Shown here: positions 1 to 7,504 of the stretch, piece by piece
Position numbering within the stretch: position 1 is the first letter of the stretch
Layout of the letters: every line of letters starts with the position of its first letter
Origin: Porticoccaceae bacterium
GTDB taxonomy: Bacteria; Pseudomonadota; Gammaproteobacteria; Pseudomonadales; Porticoccaceae
Direction of reading: 5' to 3'
Length of the DNA stretch: 15,837 nucleotides
Assembly: GCA_017858295.1 (NCBI GenBank)
Contig: JAFMBU010000021.1
Span: 1-15,837, forward strand
The notes under the pieces: generated by a model
Seen by the model: only the letters and a program-made list of their open reading frames with translations
The model's database searches: none
What the model was told of the DNA's origin: nothing
Made by a program: the position numbers and the translations under genes

Positions 1-845
1 TTTTCAATAATCGAACCAAAGCGAATCGCGTCCCAGATAACCGGTTCGTTTTTCTTGCTCAGATCAATTGTCTTGGCGTAGCAACCGCCTTCAATATTAA
101 ACACTGTGCCTTTACCCCAGCCGTGCTCGTCGTCGCCGATCAAGTAGCGATCTGGGTCCGCTGAGAGGGTGGTTTTACCTGTGCCAGAGAGGCCGAAAAA
201 TAGTGCTGTATCGCCGTCTTCACCGACATTGGCGGCACAGTGCATAGACATAACGTGTTTTTCAGGGAGCAGGAAGTTCTGCACTGAGAACATGGCTTTC
301 TTCATTTCACCTGCATAGCGCATACCAGCTAACAGAACTTTGCGCTGACCAAAATTAATCAGAACTACGCCATCGCTATTAGTGCCGTCACGATCCGGGT
401 CGCAGACAAAGTTGGCGGCGTGGAGGATTTTCCATGGCGCCTTGTTGGCGGGATTATATTTGTCGGTGCGAATAAACATATTGCGCGCGAACAGACTGTG
501 CCAAGCGGTTTCGGTAGTGACCTGGACCGGAATATAGTGTTCAGAATCCTGCCCCACATGAAGCTCAGAAACGAAACGCTCCTGACCGGCGATATATTCA
601 GCAACACGCTCCCAGAGCGCGTCAAACTTGCCTGCATCAAAGGGGCGATTGACCGAGCCCCAGTCTATGGCATCGGTGGAGCTAGGCTCGTCGACTATGT
701 ATCTATCTGCGGGAGATCTCCCGCTGCGGTGGCCGGTGGTGGCAACAAATGCGCCAGTGTCGGCAAGATGTCCCTCCCCGCGTTTAATGGCTAGTTCAAC
801 AAGCTCGGTGGACCCGGGGTCTCTGTATACAGCAGCGTTGGTCAT
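1..845 (-). CDS. pckA: Phosphoenolpyruvate carboxykinase (ATP), 5' part only
   Basis: This is the N-terminal 281 codons of ATP-dependent PEP carboxykinase, cut by the left window edge; the family is usually about 510-540 residues. The enzyme converts oxaloacetate plus ATP to PEP, CO2 and ADP, the first committed step of gluconeogenesis, in the cytosol. The translation shows the kinase-1a P-loop GLSGTGKTTLS at residues 218-228 (Lys224), the metal/substrate segment AGEMKK (about 178-183), MHCAANV with His202, and the kinase-2-like GDDEHGW (Asp238/Asp239). Their relative spacing fits E. coli PckA Lys213, His232, Lys254 and Asp269. The start at 845 is supported by a purine-rich Shine-Dalgarno run (GGAAGAGAGGAAGAGA) immediately upstream. 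It is the last gene of the leftward series, 126 bp after hslO, with its own candidate promoter in that gap. No frame break is visible. Confidence 0.97.
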   Translation of the reverse strand, partial: MTNAAVYRDPGSTELVELAIKRGEGHLADTGAFVATTGHRSGRSPADRYIVDEPSSTDAIDWGSVNRPFDAGKFDALWERVAEYIAGQERFVSELHVGQDSEHYIPVQVTTETAWHSLFARNMFIRTDKYNPANKAPWKILHAANFVCDPDRDGTNSDGVVLINFGQRKVLLAGMRYAGEMKKAMFSVQNFLLPEKHVMSMHCAANVGEDGDTALFFGLSGTGKTTLSADPDRYLIGDDEHGWGKGTVFNIEGGCYAKTIDLSKKNEPVIWDAIRFGSIIE

Positions 846-909
846 TCTCTTCCTCTCTTCCAAAGGGTGAACGATTTAAGGTGTTCTTGCGATCTAAAAA
901 TGGAGCACG

Positions 910-938
910 ATTATGCCAGAAAAGCGCAGCTAATCTAA
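910..938 (-). promoter_or_regulatory. Candidate extended -10 promoter for pckA
   Basis: On the minus strand the hslO-pckA gap contains TGG directly before CATAAT (910-915). This resembles an extended -10 element, one mismatch from TATAAT. The hexamer 17 bp upstream, TTAGAT (933-938), is a poor -35. It lies about 65 bp before the pckA start, so pckA may be transcribed separately from hslO. This rests on pattern matching only. Confidence 0.35.
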
Positions 939-971
939 GTGCGGATACGGAATATCTTTGGCGTTTGAATT

Positions 972-1850
972 TTAGTGTAGCAGAGGTTTTGGAGGGTCAA
1001 ATAGCTGGCTGACATCAGCCGCACTGAAGCGGTATTCCTGTGAGCAAAATTGGCAGTGAATCATAATCAGGCCCTGCTCTCTGGACAGTTCCATGACTTC
1101 TGTGCGCCCTAGAGAAAGCAGTGCATTTTCGGTTCGTTGGCGTGAACAGCTGCAGGAAAACTGCATTGATTTGGCGTCAAATAGGCGCAGTTCCTGCTCA
1201 TGGAATAACCGATATAACTGATCATTATGCGAAAGTTGCAGTTGTTCGTCGCTTGAGAGGGTTTCAAATAGAGTCGAAACCCGCTGCCAGTCCTCTAGAC
1301 TTTCCTCGCGATCGCCCGACGAGGGGGGCAGCTGCTGAATAAATAATCCGCTGGCAATCTCTGAGTTCGAGGCGAGCTTGATTTTGGTTGGTAGCTGTTC
1401 AGATTGATAAAAATAAAATTCGAGACACTTGCTCAGATTATCTTCGTCCAAAGGGACTACCCCCTGATAGCGCTCTCTGCCCTCGGGTTCTAGGGTAATG
1501 GCCAGTGTCGCCTTGCCGAGCAGTTCTTGTAATGTACTGAGGTCACCTAAATTGTCAAAGTCGCCACGCACTATGCCGCGCAGTTTATTGTCCTGAGAGC
1601 ATTCAGCCATGATCGCTGTTATGGGGCCACTGCCGTTGGCTTGCACAGTAATCATACCGCGATGTTTGAGGCTCGAGCTAAGAAGGCTCGCCGCGGCGAG
1701 AAATTCGCCAAACAACAGTTCAACCTGAGGCGGATATTTTTGCAGCGCTAAAAGATCCAGATAGCTTGCGGACAGTGTAGTGATTTCACCACGGATATCC
1801 GTGCTCTCGAAGATGAAGCGCTGAAGTGTGTCGTTGTCTTTATTTTTCAT
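972..1850 (-). CDS. hslO: Hsp33 redox-regulated holdase chaperone
   Basis: A 292-residue cytosolic chaperone of the Hsp33 family, the same length as the E. coli protein. Hsp33 is inactive when reduced and zinc-bound. Under oxidative (HOCl/peroxide) and heat stress it forms disulfides, unfolds and holds aggregation-prone proteins. The four zinc/redox cysteines are intact: CxC at Cys233/Cys235 (CSCSR) and CxxC at Cys266/Cys269 (CQFC), almost exactly the E. coli positions 232/234/265/268. The N-terminal holdase domain carries family segments such as ERYQGVVPL and QSEQLPTK. The start at 1850 is the only sensible one: the ATG 8 bp upstream hits a stop within four codons. No strong Shine-Dalgarno is visible. 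It lies 79 bp after hslR, as in E. coli and Pseudomonas. I did not find a convincing heat-shock sigma-factor promoter in the gap. Confidence 0.97.
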   Translation of the reverse strand: MKNKDNDTLQRFIFESTDIRGEITTLSASYLDLLALQKYPPQVELLFGEFLAAASLLSSSLKHRGMITVQANGSGPITAIMAECSQDNKLRGIVRGDFDNLGDLSTLQELLGKATLAITLEPEGRERYQGVVPLDEDNLSKCLEFYFYQSEQLPTKIKLASNSEIASGLFIQQLPPSSGDREESLEDWQRVSTLFETLSSDEQLQLSHNDQLYRLFHEQELRLFDAKSMQFSCSCSRQRTENALLSLGRTEVMELSREQGLIMIHCQFCSQEYRFSAADVSQLFDPPKPLLH

Positions 1851-1929
1851 GGCCGCATTGTACTGATATTTTCCACAGGGCCTACTTTATTTAAGTGAAA
1901 TCTAGGGCTTTTTGAATTAAAACCACCGC

Positions 1930-2304
1930 TTAATTATTTAAAAATCGGTGAATTTGGCGGCGCTGTTTTTTATTTGGTTTACCGTCGCTGATCGACGAGC
2001 CATTGGCGGCTTTGCGCAGCGCGCTGTCCTTCTCTCTGAGGGCAATGCTTTCAGCAGTTTCAGCGTAGAGTAAGAGTGCCTCTGGTGCGCCCCGGCGCTG
2101 CTCTGATAGGCCTATAACCTCGACGGTTTTGCTGTCAAAGCCCTGGCGAATGGTCAGGATGGTGCCCAGTTCTAGCTGGCGGCTGGCTTTGGACTTATTG
2201 CCATCTATATGAACTTTGCCACCTTCGATGGCCGACTTGGCCAGAGAACGTGTTTTAAAAAAACGTGCGGCCCAGAGCCACTTGTCGATGCGCACCTTGT
2301 CCAT
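1930..2304 (-). CDS. hslR: Heat shock protein 15, S4-domain ribosome-associated protein
   Basis: A 124-residue basic protein of the Hsp15 family (E. coli 133 residues). Hsp15 binds free 50S subunits carrying stalled nascent chains and helps recycle them after heat shock. The N-terminal S4 RNA-binding fold is clear: VRIDKWLWAARFFKTRSLA (about residues 4-22), then GGKVHIDG (28-35) and a short beta segment around LGTILTI. The C-terminus is rich in Lys/Arg (KKQRRQIHRF), as expected for rRNA contact. The ATG lies 3 bp beyond the stop of the upstream HAD hydrolase gene, with GAAGGA inside the end of that gene as a possible Shine-Dalgarno about 12 bp away, so the two are probably translationally coupled. 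The neighbour hslO is a second stress-protein gene. Confidence 0.95.
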   Translation of the reverse strand: MDKVRIDKWLWAARFFKTRSLAKSAIEGGKVHIDGNKSKASRQLELGTILTIRQGFDSKTVEVIGLSEQRRGAPEALLLYAETAESIALREKDSALRKAANGSSISDGKPNKKQRRQIHRFLNN

Positions 2305-2307
2305 TGT

Positions 2308-2976
2308 TTAAAGTAATCCTTCGCTGGTCATAAGATGAGCAAATGAATCAAGCATTGGAAAGTTGGATGGCTGGCGTCTAGCGGTCTGACTGTCCGGCTG
2401 TTCTATGGATAACAGATGTGCGATACCAAACTTCTCAGCAGAGCGCAGCACCGGCTCTGAGTCGTCGATAAACAATGTGCGTTCAGGGTCGAAGCTAATA
2501 TTCTTTTGTAGCTGCTCCCAAAAGCGCTGGTCTTCTTTTGGCTGGCCATAGTCGTGAGAGGAAATAACCGAGTCTAGATGAGCGTCAATACCGGTTAGGG
2601 AGAATTTTAGGTCGACACTGTCGCGATGGGCATTGGTCACCAGTACACGCTGCTTGTTATGGGTTCCCAATACTTCGAGAAATGAGCGAGCATGGGGACG
2701 ATAGCCGATAAGGTGATCGATTTCCTGTTTTAGGGCCAAAATGTCCAGATCAAATTCTTCAGACCAGAAATCAGTGCAATACCAGTTTAGGGTTCCCTGA
2801 AAGTCACTCATGCGTCTGGCGAGTTTTTCGGCGACCTGCTCTAGGGACATATTATGCTGCTCGGCATAGCGTTTAGGCAGATGCTGCATCCAGAAAAAGG
2901 TATCGAAATGCAAGTCTAGCAGTGTGCCATCCATGTCCAATAGTACGGTGTCGATGTCGCGCCAATTTAGCGTCAT
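2308..2976 (-). CDS. yrfG: HAD-superfamily hydrolase, YrfG-like (probable GMP/IMP nucleotidase)
   Basis: A 222-residue soluble HAD phosphatase. All four HAD motifs are visible: motif I DMDGT (nucleophile Asp14, acid/base Asp16), motif II VLVTNAH (Thr114), the motif III lysine in GQPKEDQRF (Lys147) and motif IV FIDDSE (Asp171/Asp172). An alpha-helical cap sits between motifs I and II (about residues 24-95). In E. coli the gene directly before hslR is yrfG, whose product dephosphorylates purine mononucleotides such as GMP and IMP. The same position and length make that the best assignment here, but substrate specificity cannot be read from the motifs. Start at 2976: the ATG at 2999 is closed by a stop after five codons. 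It follows mrcA by 36 bp, without the nudE and igaA genes that separate the two in E. coli. Confidence 0.9.
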   Translation of the reverse strand: MTLNWRDIDTVLLDMDGTLLDLHFDTFFWMQHLPKRYAEQHNMSLEQVAEKLARRMSDFQGTLNWYCTDFWSEEFDLDILALKQEIDHLIGYRPHARSFLEVLGTHNKQRVLVTNAHRDSVDLKFSLTGIDAHLDSVISSHDYGQPKEDQRFWEQLQKNISFDPERTLFIDDSEPVLRSAEKFGIAHLLSIEQPDSQTARRQPSNFPMLDSFAHLMTSEGLL

Positions 2977-3012
2977 TATTATTAATCCAGCGATTGCATA
3001 GGGTTGTTAGGT

Positions 3013-5559
3013 CTAGAAGAGATCATCTGGCAGGCTGTCGGCCGCTGCGCCGGGCAGGGTTTCACCGTCGATCAATTCAGGCACATTTTCTGTTCTAAAA
3101 AATTCAAAAATACCACTTTGATTTGGCGCCACACGCTTGCCGGTTTTGGCGTCAATTTTTACCATAACTATTCCATCTGGCTGCGGTCGCTCTATATTGG
3201 CTTTGCCATCAAGGGCCTGACGAGCAAAGTCGATCCAGATTGGCAGTGCGGCGGAGCCACCGTATTCATTGCGCCCGATCTTAGCGTTATTGTCGAATCC
3301 AACCCAGGTGGTCACGGTCAGGTGTGGCGAGTAGCCAGAAAACCAGGCATCTCTAGGGCCGTTAGTGGTTCCGGTCTTGCCCGCCAAATCAGTGCGCTTG
3401 AGCACTTTTGCTTTGACGCCAGTACCGCGTAAAACAACATCTTTCAACATAGAGTCGATCAGAAAAGCAGTTTGTTTATTGACTACTCTAACGGCTCTAG
3501 GCTTGGCTGCATCATCAGTTGGTCGCTGCTGCAGTGCGCTTTTAATCACTTCTAAACTTTTGCGCTCCTCCTCGGCTATTGATTCATCGGCGAGACTGTT
3601 GAGCAATTCCTCCAGCTGCATATCCACTTGACTAACAGCTGCGGAGTAGGTTTTTACATCGCTTGCAGAGGCATTCGTCGCCAATGGGATAGGGTTTGTA
3701 GGAGTGATTTCGCGATCATCTGCGTCACAGCTATCGCAAATTGTCATTGGCATCGCTTGATAGATAATATTGCCGTCGCGGTCGATCACAGTGTCTAGCA
3801 CATAGGGCGCAACACTGTATCCACCATTGGCGAGAATATTGTAGGCACTGGCTACCTTGAGTGGTGTTAAGGCGTGGCTTCCCAGAGCCAAAGACAGGTC
3901 TATAGGCATATCGCCGGTATCAAAACCGAACGCCTGCAATCCCTCCAGAGTCCGATCAATACCCATGCGGCGCAGTAGTCTGATCGACACCATATTGCGC
4001 GAGCGATAGAGTGCCTCGCGCAGGCGAGTGGGACCATAGAATTTGCCGCCGTCGTTTTCCGGTCGCCACATATCTTCTAAGTTTTTGTCGTTAAACACCA
4101 CTGGCGCATCATTGATAATCGAAGCCGGTGTAAAACCACTGTTAAGTGCAGCGGCATAGATAAAGGGTTTAAAGTTTGAGCCCGGCTGACGCAGAGCCTG
4201 GGTTACCCGATTAAAGCGGCTGTGGCGAAAGTCAAAGCCGCCGACCAATGTGCGGATAGCACCGTCCTGGGGGTTGAGTGCCACTAGTGCAGCCTGCACT
4301 TCGGGCATCTGCGCCAGAGTGGGAGAGCCATCCTCGCGTCGTACTATGCGTATCAAATCGCCGCGGCTAAATAGGTCTAAGGCGCTGGTAATAGGTGCAC
4401 TGCGGGCATTGACAGTTTTATATAGGCGCAGGTTTTTAAGCCCATCGAGCCAGTTTAACTCTTCAATATCACCGCTGCGGTTAAGTACCCAGAGACGGTC
4501 ATCGGCCACATCGCTGACAATAACTGGCTCGAGTGTGCCAAAAGTTGTCGTCTTGCTCAGCAATTCAGACCACTCGTCCTCCGCCACTGCGGTCTTTTCT
4601 GGGCCGCGATAGCCGTGCCGTTGGTCATAGGCAAGAATGCCAGCTTGCAGGGCATCGACCCCCTGCTTTTGCATGGTCGAATCAATAGTGGTGATTGCAG
4701 AGTAGCCTTCGGTATAGGCCTTGAGGCCAAATTTATCCACTACCTGCTGGCGGACCATTTCGGCAATATAAGCGGCACTGAGTTCCGATATGGAGCCGTG
4801 GTAAGACGCCTGATCAGGCTCTTGTAGCGCGGACTGATACTGTTCCTCGGTGATATTGTCGAGTGATAGCATGCGCTTGAGTATCCAGTTGCGGCGAATC
4901 AGCGCGCGCTCGGGATTGGCAATTGGGTTGTAGGATGATGGCGCTTTTGGCAAGCCTGCAATCATTGCGCTCTCAGCTAGCGTCAGCTGATTGAGTTTTT
5001 TGCCATAATACACATTGGCTGCGGCACCAATGCCATAGGCTCTGTTGCCAAAGTAAATTTTGTTGGTATAGAGAGAGAGTATCTCTTGTTTGCTGAGGCC
5101 CTCCTCAATTTTAAAGGCGAGCAGGATCTCATTAAATTTGCGTGTGAACTCCTGACGATTACTGAGAAAGAAATTGCGCGCCACCTGCATAGTAATGGTG
5201 CTGCCACCACTGCGTATTCGGCCCGTAGTAATTAGTTCACCTGCAGCTCGAAGTAGGCCTGTTACAGCGATTCCGCTGTGTTCAAAGAAACCATCATCCT
5301 CGGCGGCGAGAAACGCATCGATCATTGATTGGGGGATTTCATCGAATGACACCGGCGAGCGCTTTTTTTCGCCGAACTCCGCAATAACTTTCAAATCTTG
5401 TGAATAGATTCGCAGTGGAATTTGTAACTCGATCTCCTTTAGTTCCTCGACTGATGGGAGTTTTGGGCTAAGGTAGAGGTACAAACAAGAGGCGACAATG
5501 AGAAACCCGCCTGTTCCAAGGAGGGCTAGCAGAGCTAGGGGTTTAATCAGTCTTCGCAT
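3013..5559 (-). CDS. mrcA: Penicillin-binding protein 1A, bifunctional peptidoglycan synthase
   Basis: An 848-residue class A PBP (E. coli PBP1A has 850) that polymerises lipid II and cross-links the glycan strands in the periplasm. A single N-terminal membrane anchor spans about residues 7-30. The GT51 glycosyltransferase domain follows (about 50-230), with the catalytic Glu87 in AEDDGFFEH, GGSTITMQVARN (118-129) and SLYTNKIYFGNRAYGIGAAA. An OB/ODD-like linker occupies about 310-420. The transpeptidase has SxxK at Ser461-Lys464 (SNFK), SxN at Ser520-Asn522 (SRN) and KTG at 728-730. An acidic insert at about 606-690, including the pair Cys608/Cys611, lies between SxN and KTG; E. coli PBP1A has a comparable insert. 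The upstream ATG on this strand is closed by a stop just before 5559. It is transcribed divergently from pilMNOPQ, a widely conserved arrangement that fits pilus passage through the wall. Confidence 0.97.
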   Translation of the reverse strand: MRRLIKPLALLALLGTGGFLIVASCLYLYLSPKLPSVEELKEIELQIPLRIYSQDLKVIAEFGEKKRSPVSFDEIPQSMIDAFLAAEDDGFFEHSGIAVTGLLRAAGELITTGRIRSGGSTITMQVARNFFLSNRQEFTRKFNEILLAFKIEEGLSKQEILSLYTNKIYFGNRAYGIGAAANVYYGKKLNQLTLAESAMIAGLPKAPSSYNPIANPERALIRRNWILKRMLSLDNITEEQYQSALQEPDQASYHGSISELSAAYIAEMVRQQVVDKFGLKAYTEGYSAITTIDSTMQKQGVDALQAGILAYDQRHGYRGPEKTAVAEDEWSELLSKTTTFGTLEPVIVSDVADDRLWVLNRSGDIEELNWLDGLKNLRLYKTVNARSAPITSALDLFSRGDLIRIVRREDGSPTLAQMPEVQAALVALNPQDGAIRTLVGGFDFRHSRFNRVTQALRQPGSNFKPFIYAAALNSGFTPASIINDAPVVFNDKNLEDMWRPENDGGKFYGPTRLREALYRSRNMVSIRLLRRMGIDRTLEGLQAFGFDTGDMPIDLSLALGSHALTPLKVASAYNILANGGYSVAPYVLDTVIDRDGNIIYQAMPMTICDSCDADDREITPTNPIPLATNASASDVKTYSAAVSQVDMQLEELLNSLADESIAEEERKSLEVIKSALQQRPTDDAAKPRAVRVVNKQTAFLIDSMLKDVVLRGTGVKAKVLKRTDLAGKTGTTNGPRDAWFSGYSPHLTVTTWVGFDNNAKIGRNEYGGSAALPIWIDFARQALDGKANIERPQPDGIVMVKIDAKTGKRVAPNQSGIFEFFRTENVPELIDGETLPGAAADSLPDDLF

Positions 5560-5589
5560 AACTATCGCTTAGCCATAGGGTCATTGTTG

Positions 5590-5618
5590 CTTAGAATCTT
5601 ACGTAAATGTCGCGTAAA
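5590..5618 (-). promoter_or_regulatory. mrcA: Candidate sigma70-like promoter for mrcA
   Basis: On the minus strand TTTACG (5613-5618, four matches to TTGACA) is followed after 17 bp by TCTAAG (5590-5595, four matches to TATAAT), about 30 bp before the mrcA start. It is a modest match, and the -35 box overlaps one copy of the CGTAAAT repeat. Confidence 0.3.
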
Positions 5619-5619
5619 T
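5602..5619. repeat. CGTAAAT direct repeat with 11-bp period
   Basis: CGTAAAT occurs at 5602-5608 and again at 5613-5619, offset by 11 bp (about one helical turn). Tandem half-sites at this spacing are typical of two-component response-regulator boxes. The right copy overlaps the candidate mrcA -35 element. A short A/T-rich 7-mer pair can arise by chance, so a regulatory role is only inferred. Confidence 0.4.
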
Positions 5620-5655
5620 AGTGGTTTAAGTCTTGTTGAATTGAGGACACCAATT

Positions 5656-5685
5656 TTCGGCACCGACCAAATCAGTGTCTATTAT
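5656..5685 (+). promoter_or_regulatory. pilM: Candidate promoter for pilM operon
   Basis: TATTAT (5680-5685, one mismatch from TATAAT) is preceded after 18 bp by a weak -35 TTCGGC (5656-5661). Transcription would begin near 5692, giving a leader of roughly 110 nt before pilM. It is the best -10-like hexamer I found in the intergenic region on this strand, but the weak -35 leaves the call uncertain. Confidence 0.35.
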
Positions 5686-5799
5686 AGAGTGTAGGGAATG
5701 TGAAGTGCATCATTTGCAGGAATACCATCGGTTGTTACCGTGAGCCGCCACTTAGGAATGTGGGCAAGAGTAGCCTAAATAAAGGACTTATATAAGAAG

Positions 5800-6867
5800 A
5801 TGGATTTTTTCGATTTTTTCACCAAGCCTTCAAAGCCCATGCTGGGAATGGATATTTCCTCGTCAGCGGTCAAGCTGATTGAGCTGAGTAAGACCGGTGA
5901 TAGCTTTAAGGTCGAGGCCTATAAGGTCCTTCCGCTGCCACCAAATACCATAGTCGACAAAAATATCGCCGATCTCGACGCCCTGTCAGAGACTATAGCC
6001 GCCGTGGTAAAACGTTCGGGCACCAAGCTCACCGATATAGTATCAGCGGTGTCCTCCTCTTCGGTGATCACTAAAGAGATTGAATTGCCCGCTGGCCTCA
6101 CTGAGTTGCAAATGGAAATGCAAATTGAAGTGGAAGCTGATCAATATATCCCCTATCCAATGGAAGAGGTAGCTTTCGACTTCGATGTCTTGGGTGAGGT
6201 GGAAAATAACCCTGATCTAGTTCGAGTTCTGTTGGCAGCCTGTCGCCAAGAAAATGTTGAACATCGCCGTCAGGCCCTCGAGATGGCTGGCTTCAATCCA
6301 AAAGTCATAGATGTAGAAAGTTTCGCCGTTGAGCGCGCCTACAAGCTTGTCGAGGGGCAGCTGGACGAGGTCAGTGATCAGGTGGTTGCCATTGCCGATA
6401 TTGGGGCAAGTGTCTTTAGCTTTACCGTACTGGTGGACGGCAAGATTATCTATAGCAGAGAACAGCAGTTTGGTGGCAAACAACTTACCGAAGAAATCCA
6501 ACGGCGCTACGGACTCTCCTGGGAAGAAGCCGGAGAGGCGAAGCGCAAAGGGGGGCTGCCGGAAGACTATGCCACGGAAGTCTTGGCGCCGTTTAAGGAG
6601 TCCCTCGTGCAACATATCACCCGCTCACTGCAATTTTTTTATAGCTCCAGTCACTTTAATTATGTGGATCAACTGTTTCTGGCCGGCGGTGTCTCGGCAC
6701 TGGAGGGGCTGGTGGATGAAGTAGAGCAGGTGATAGGGCTGCCGACGGCTGTGGCCAATCCCTTTGCCAATATGCAATTACACAAGTCGATTAACCCGAC
6801 CGCGCTGGCCAATGATGCACCGGCCATGCTGCTCGCCGTTGGCTTAGCCATGAGGAGTTTTGATTAA
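5800..6867 (+). CDS. pilM: Type IV pilus assembly protein PilM (actin-like ATPase fold)
   Basis: A 355-residue cytoplasmic protein of the PilM/FtsA-like actin fold, the usual length. PilM binds nucleotide and the N-terminal tail of PilN, linking the inner-membrane PilNO dimer to the cytoplasmic pilus motors. Visible motifs are the phosphate-1 loop GMDISSSAVKLIEL (16-29), a phosphate-2 loop ADIGAS (199-204) and the adenosine-side glycine motif AGGVSALEGL (295-304). Like its homologues it has no transmembrane segment. The stop codon abuts the ATG of pilN with no spacer, so coupled translation is expected. It is the first gene of the rightward pil-aro series, divergent from mrcA. The E. coli counterpart at the same position is hofM. 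Confidence 0.97.
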   Translation: MDFFDFFTKPSKPMLGMDISSSAVKLIELSKTGDSFKVEAYKVLPLPPNTIVDKNIADLDALSETIAAVVKRSGTKLTDIVSAVSSSSVITKEIELPAGLTELQMEMQIEVEADQYIPYPMEEVAFDFDVLGEVENNPDLVRVLLAACRQENVEHRRQALEMAGFNPKVIDVESFAVERAYKLVEGQLDEVSDQVVAIADIGASVFSFTVLVDGKIIYSREQQFGGKQLTEEIQRRYGLSWEEAGEAKRKGGLPEDYATEVLAPFKESLVQHITRSLQFFYSSSHFNYVDQLFLAGGVSALEGLVDEVEQVIGLPTAVANPFANMQLHKSINPTALANDAPAMLLAVGLAMRSFD

Positions 6868-7440
6868 ATGACTAAGATTAATCTACTTCCTTGGCGGGAA
6901 GAAGCCCGCGAACTGGAACGAAAAACGTTTCTCGGTAAGTTACTGGTCTCGGCCCTGAGTGCTTTTACGCTGGTCTTTTTATGGGTCTTGTTGGCCCAAA
7001 ATCAATTGGACAACCAGAATTCCCGCAACAGCTACCTCCAGTCAAATATTGCCGAAATGGATAAAAAGGTGGCGGAAATCAGCCAGCTTAAAAACAAGAA
7101 GCAGGAAATGCTCTCGAGGATGAAAGTCATTCAGGATCTGCAGGGTAATCGCTCTGAGATTGTGAAGATATTTGATGAGCTGGTTCGGGCAGTGCCCGAC
7201 GGTACCTATTTGGATTCACTGGAGCTCAATAATTCAACCTTTAAAGTATCCGGTTACTCCGAGTCCAATAACCGTATTTCCGCGCTGATGAGAAATTTGG
7301 ATATGTCCCATAAATATGCTAATTCAAATCTCACCAAGGTGCAGCATGATGCAAGAATGGGAGAGCAGGGCAGCGTTTTTGATTTGCAGATGGAGATAGA
7401 ACGACCAGCTCCAGCAGTATCAGAAAACACTCTCCAATAG
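6868..7440 (+). CDS. pilN: Type IV pilus inner-membrane protein PilN
   Basis: A 190-residue bitopic inner-membrane protein. The cytoplasmic N-terminus carries the hallmark INLLPWR at residues 4-10, the peptide that docks into the PilM groove. A transmembrane helix follows at about 25-44, then a periplasmic coiled coil (about 46-95) and a compact ferredoxin-like domain (about 103-180; TYLDSLELNNSTFKVSGYS). PilN pairs with PilO and carries the signal from PilM to the PilP-PilQ outer-membrane complex. The ATG directly follows the pilM stop. The tail after about residue 180 is Pro/Ala/Ser rich and probably disordered. Unlike the tight junctions elsewhere in the operon, 64 bp separate it from pilO. 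Confidence 0.96.
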   Translation: MTKINLLPWREEARELERKTFLGKLLVSALSAFTLVFLWVLLAQNQLDNQNSRNSYLQSNIAEMDKKVAEISQLKNKKQEMLSRMKVIQDLQGNRSEIVKIFDELVRAVPDGTYLDSLELNNSTFKVSGYSESNNRISALMRNLDMSHKYANSNLTKVQHDARMGEQGSVFDLQMEIERPAPAVSENTLQ

Positions 7441-7504
7441 AGCGGTTTAATCGAACCACTGCAACTCAATTGCGATAACAGAAAAAATTAATAGCAGGGA
7501 TGTT
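7441..7504 (+). other. pilN-pilO spacer
   Basis: 64 bp of noncoding DNA inside the pil operon. It holds two small imperfect or short inverted repeats: GCGGTT/AACCAC (with a mismatch) and GCAA/TTGC. The pilO Shine-Dalgarno AGGGA (7496-7500) is at its end. No U-tract follows either repeat, so it does not look like a terminator. Confidence 0.5.

Larger units (their letters stand above)
5560..5799. other. Divergent mrcA-pilM intergenic region
   Basis: 240 bp without a credible gene. It must hold the promoters for the leftward mrcA series and the rightward pil-aro series. Listed separately are a candidate promoter in each direction and the CGTAAAT direct repeat. GGAATGTG also occurs twice on the plus strand (5695-5702 and 5755-5762), 60 bp apart, with no function I can assign. 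Translation of pilM starts after a weak purine stretch (AAGAAG) with AAAGGA slightly further upstream. Confidence 0.7.

Noticed and set aside
365..870. Open frames on both strands at 365-870 (for example 420-794 plus)
   Set aside because: They lie inside pckA in other frames; the pckA translation is continuous and carries all expected motifs.
1851..1929. Possible heat-shock promoter or terminator in the hslR-hslO gap
   Set aside because: No convincing heat-shock sigma-factor -35/-10 pair and no hairpin with a T-tract on the minus strand.
5695..5762. GGAATGTG present twice, 60 bp apart, upstream of pilM
   Set aside because: An 8-mer pair without symmetry or promoter-related spacing; not enough to claim a binding site.
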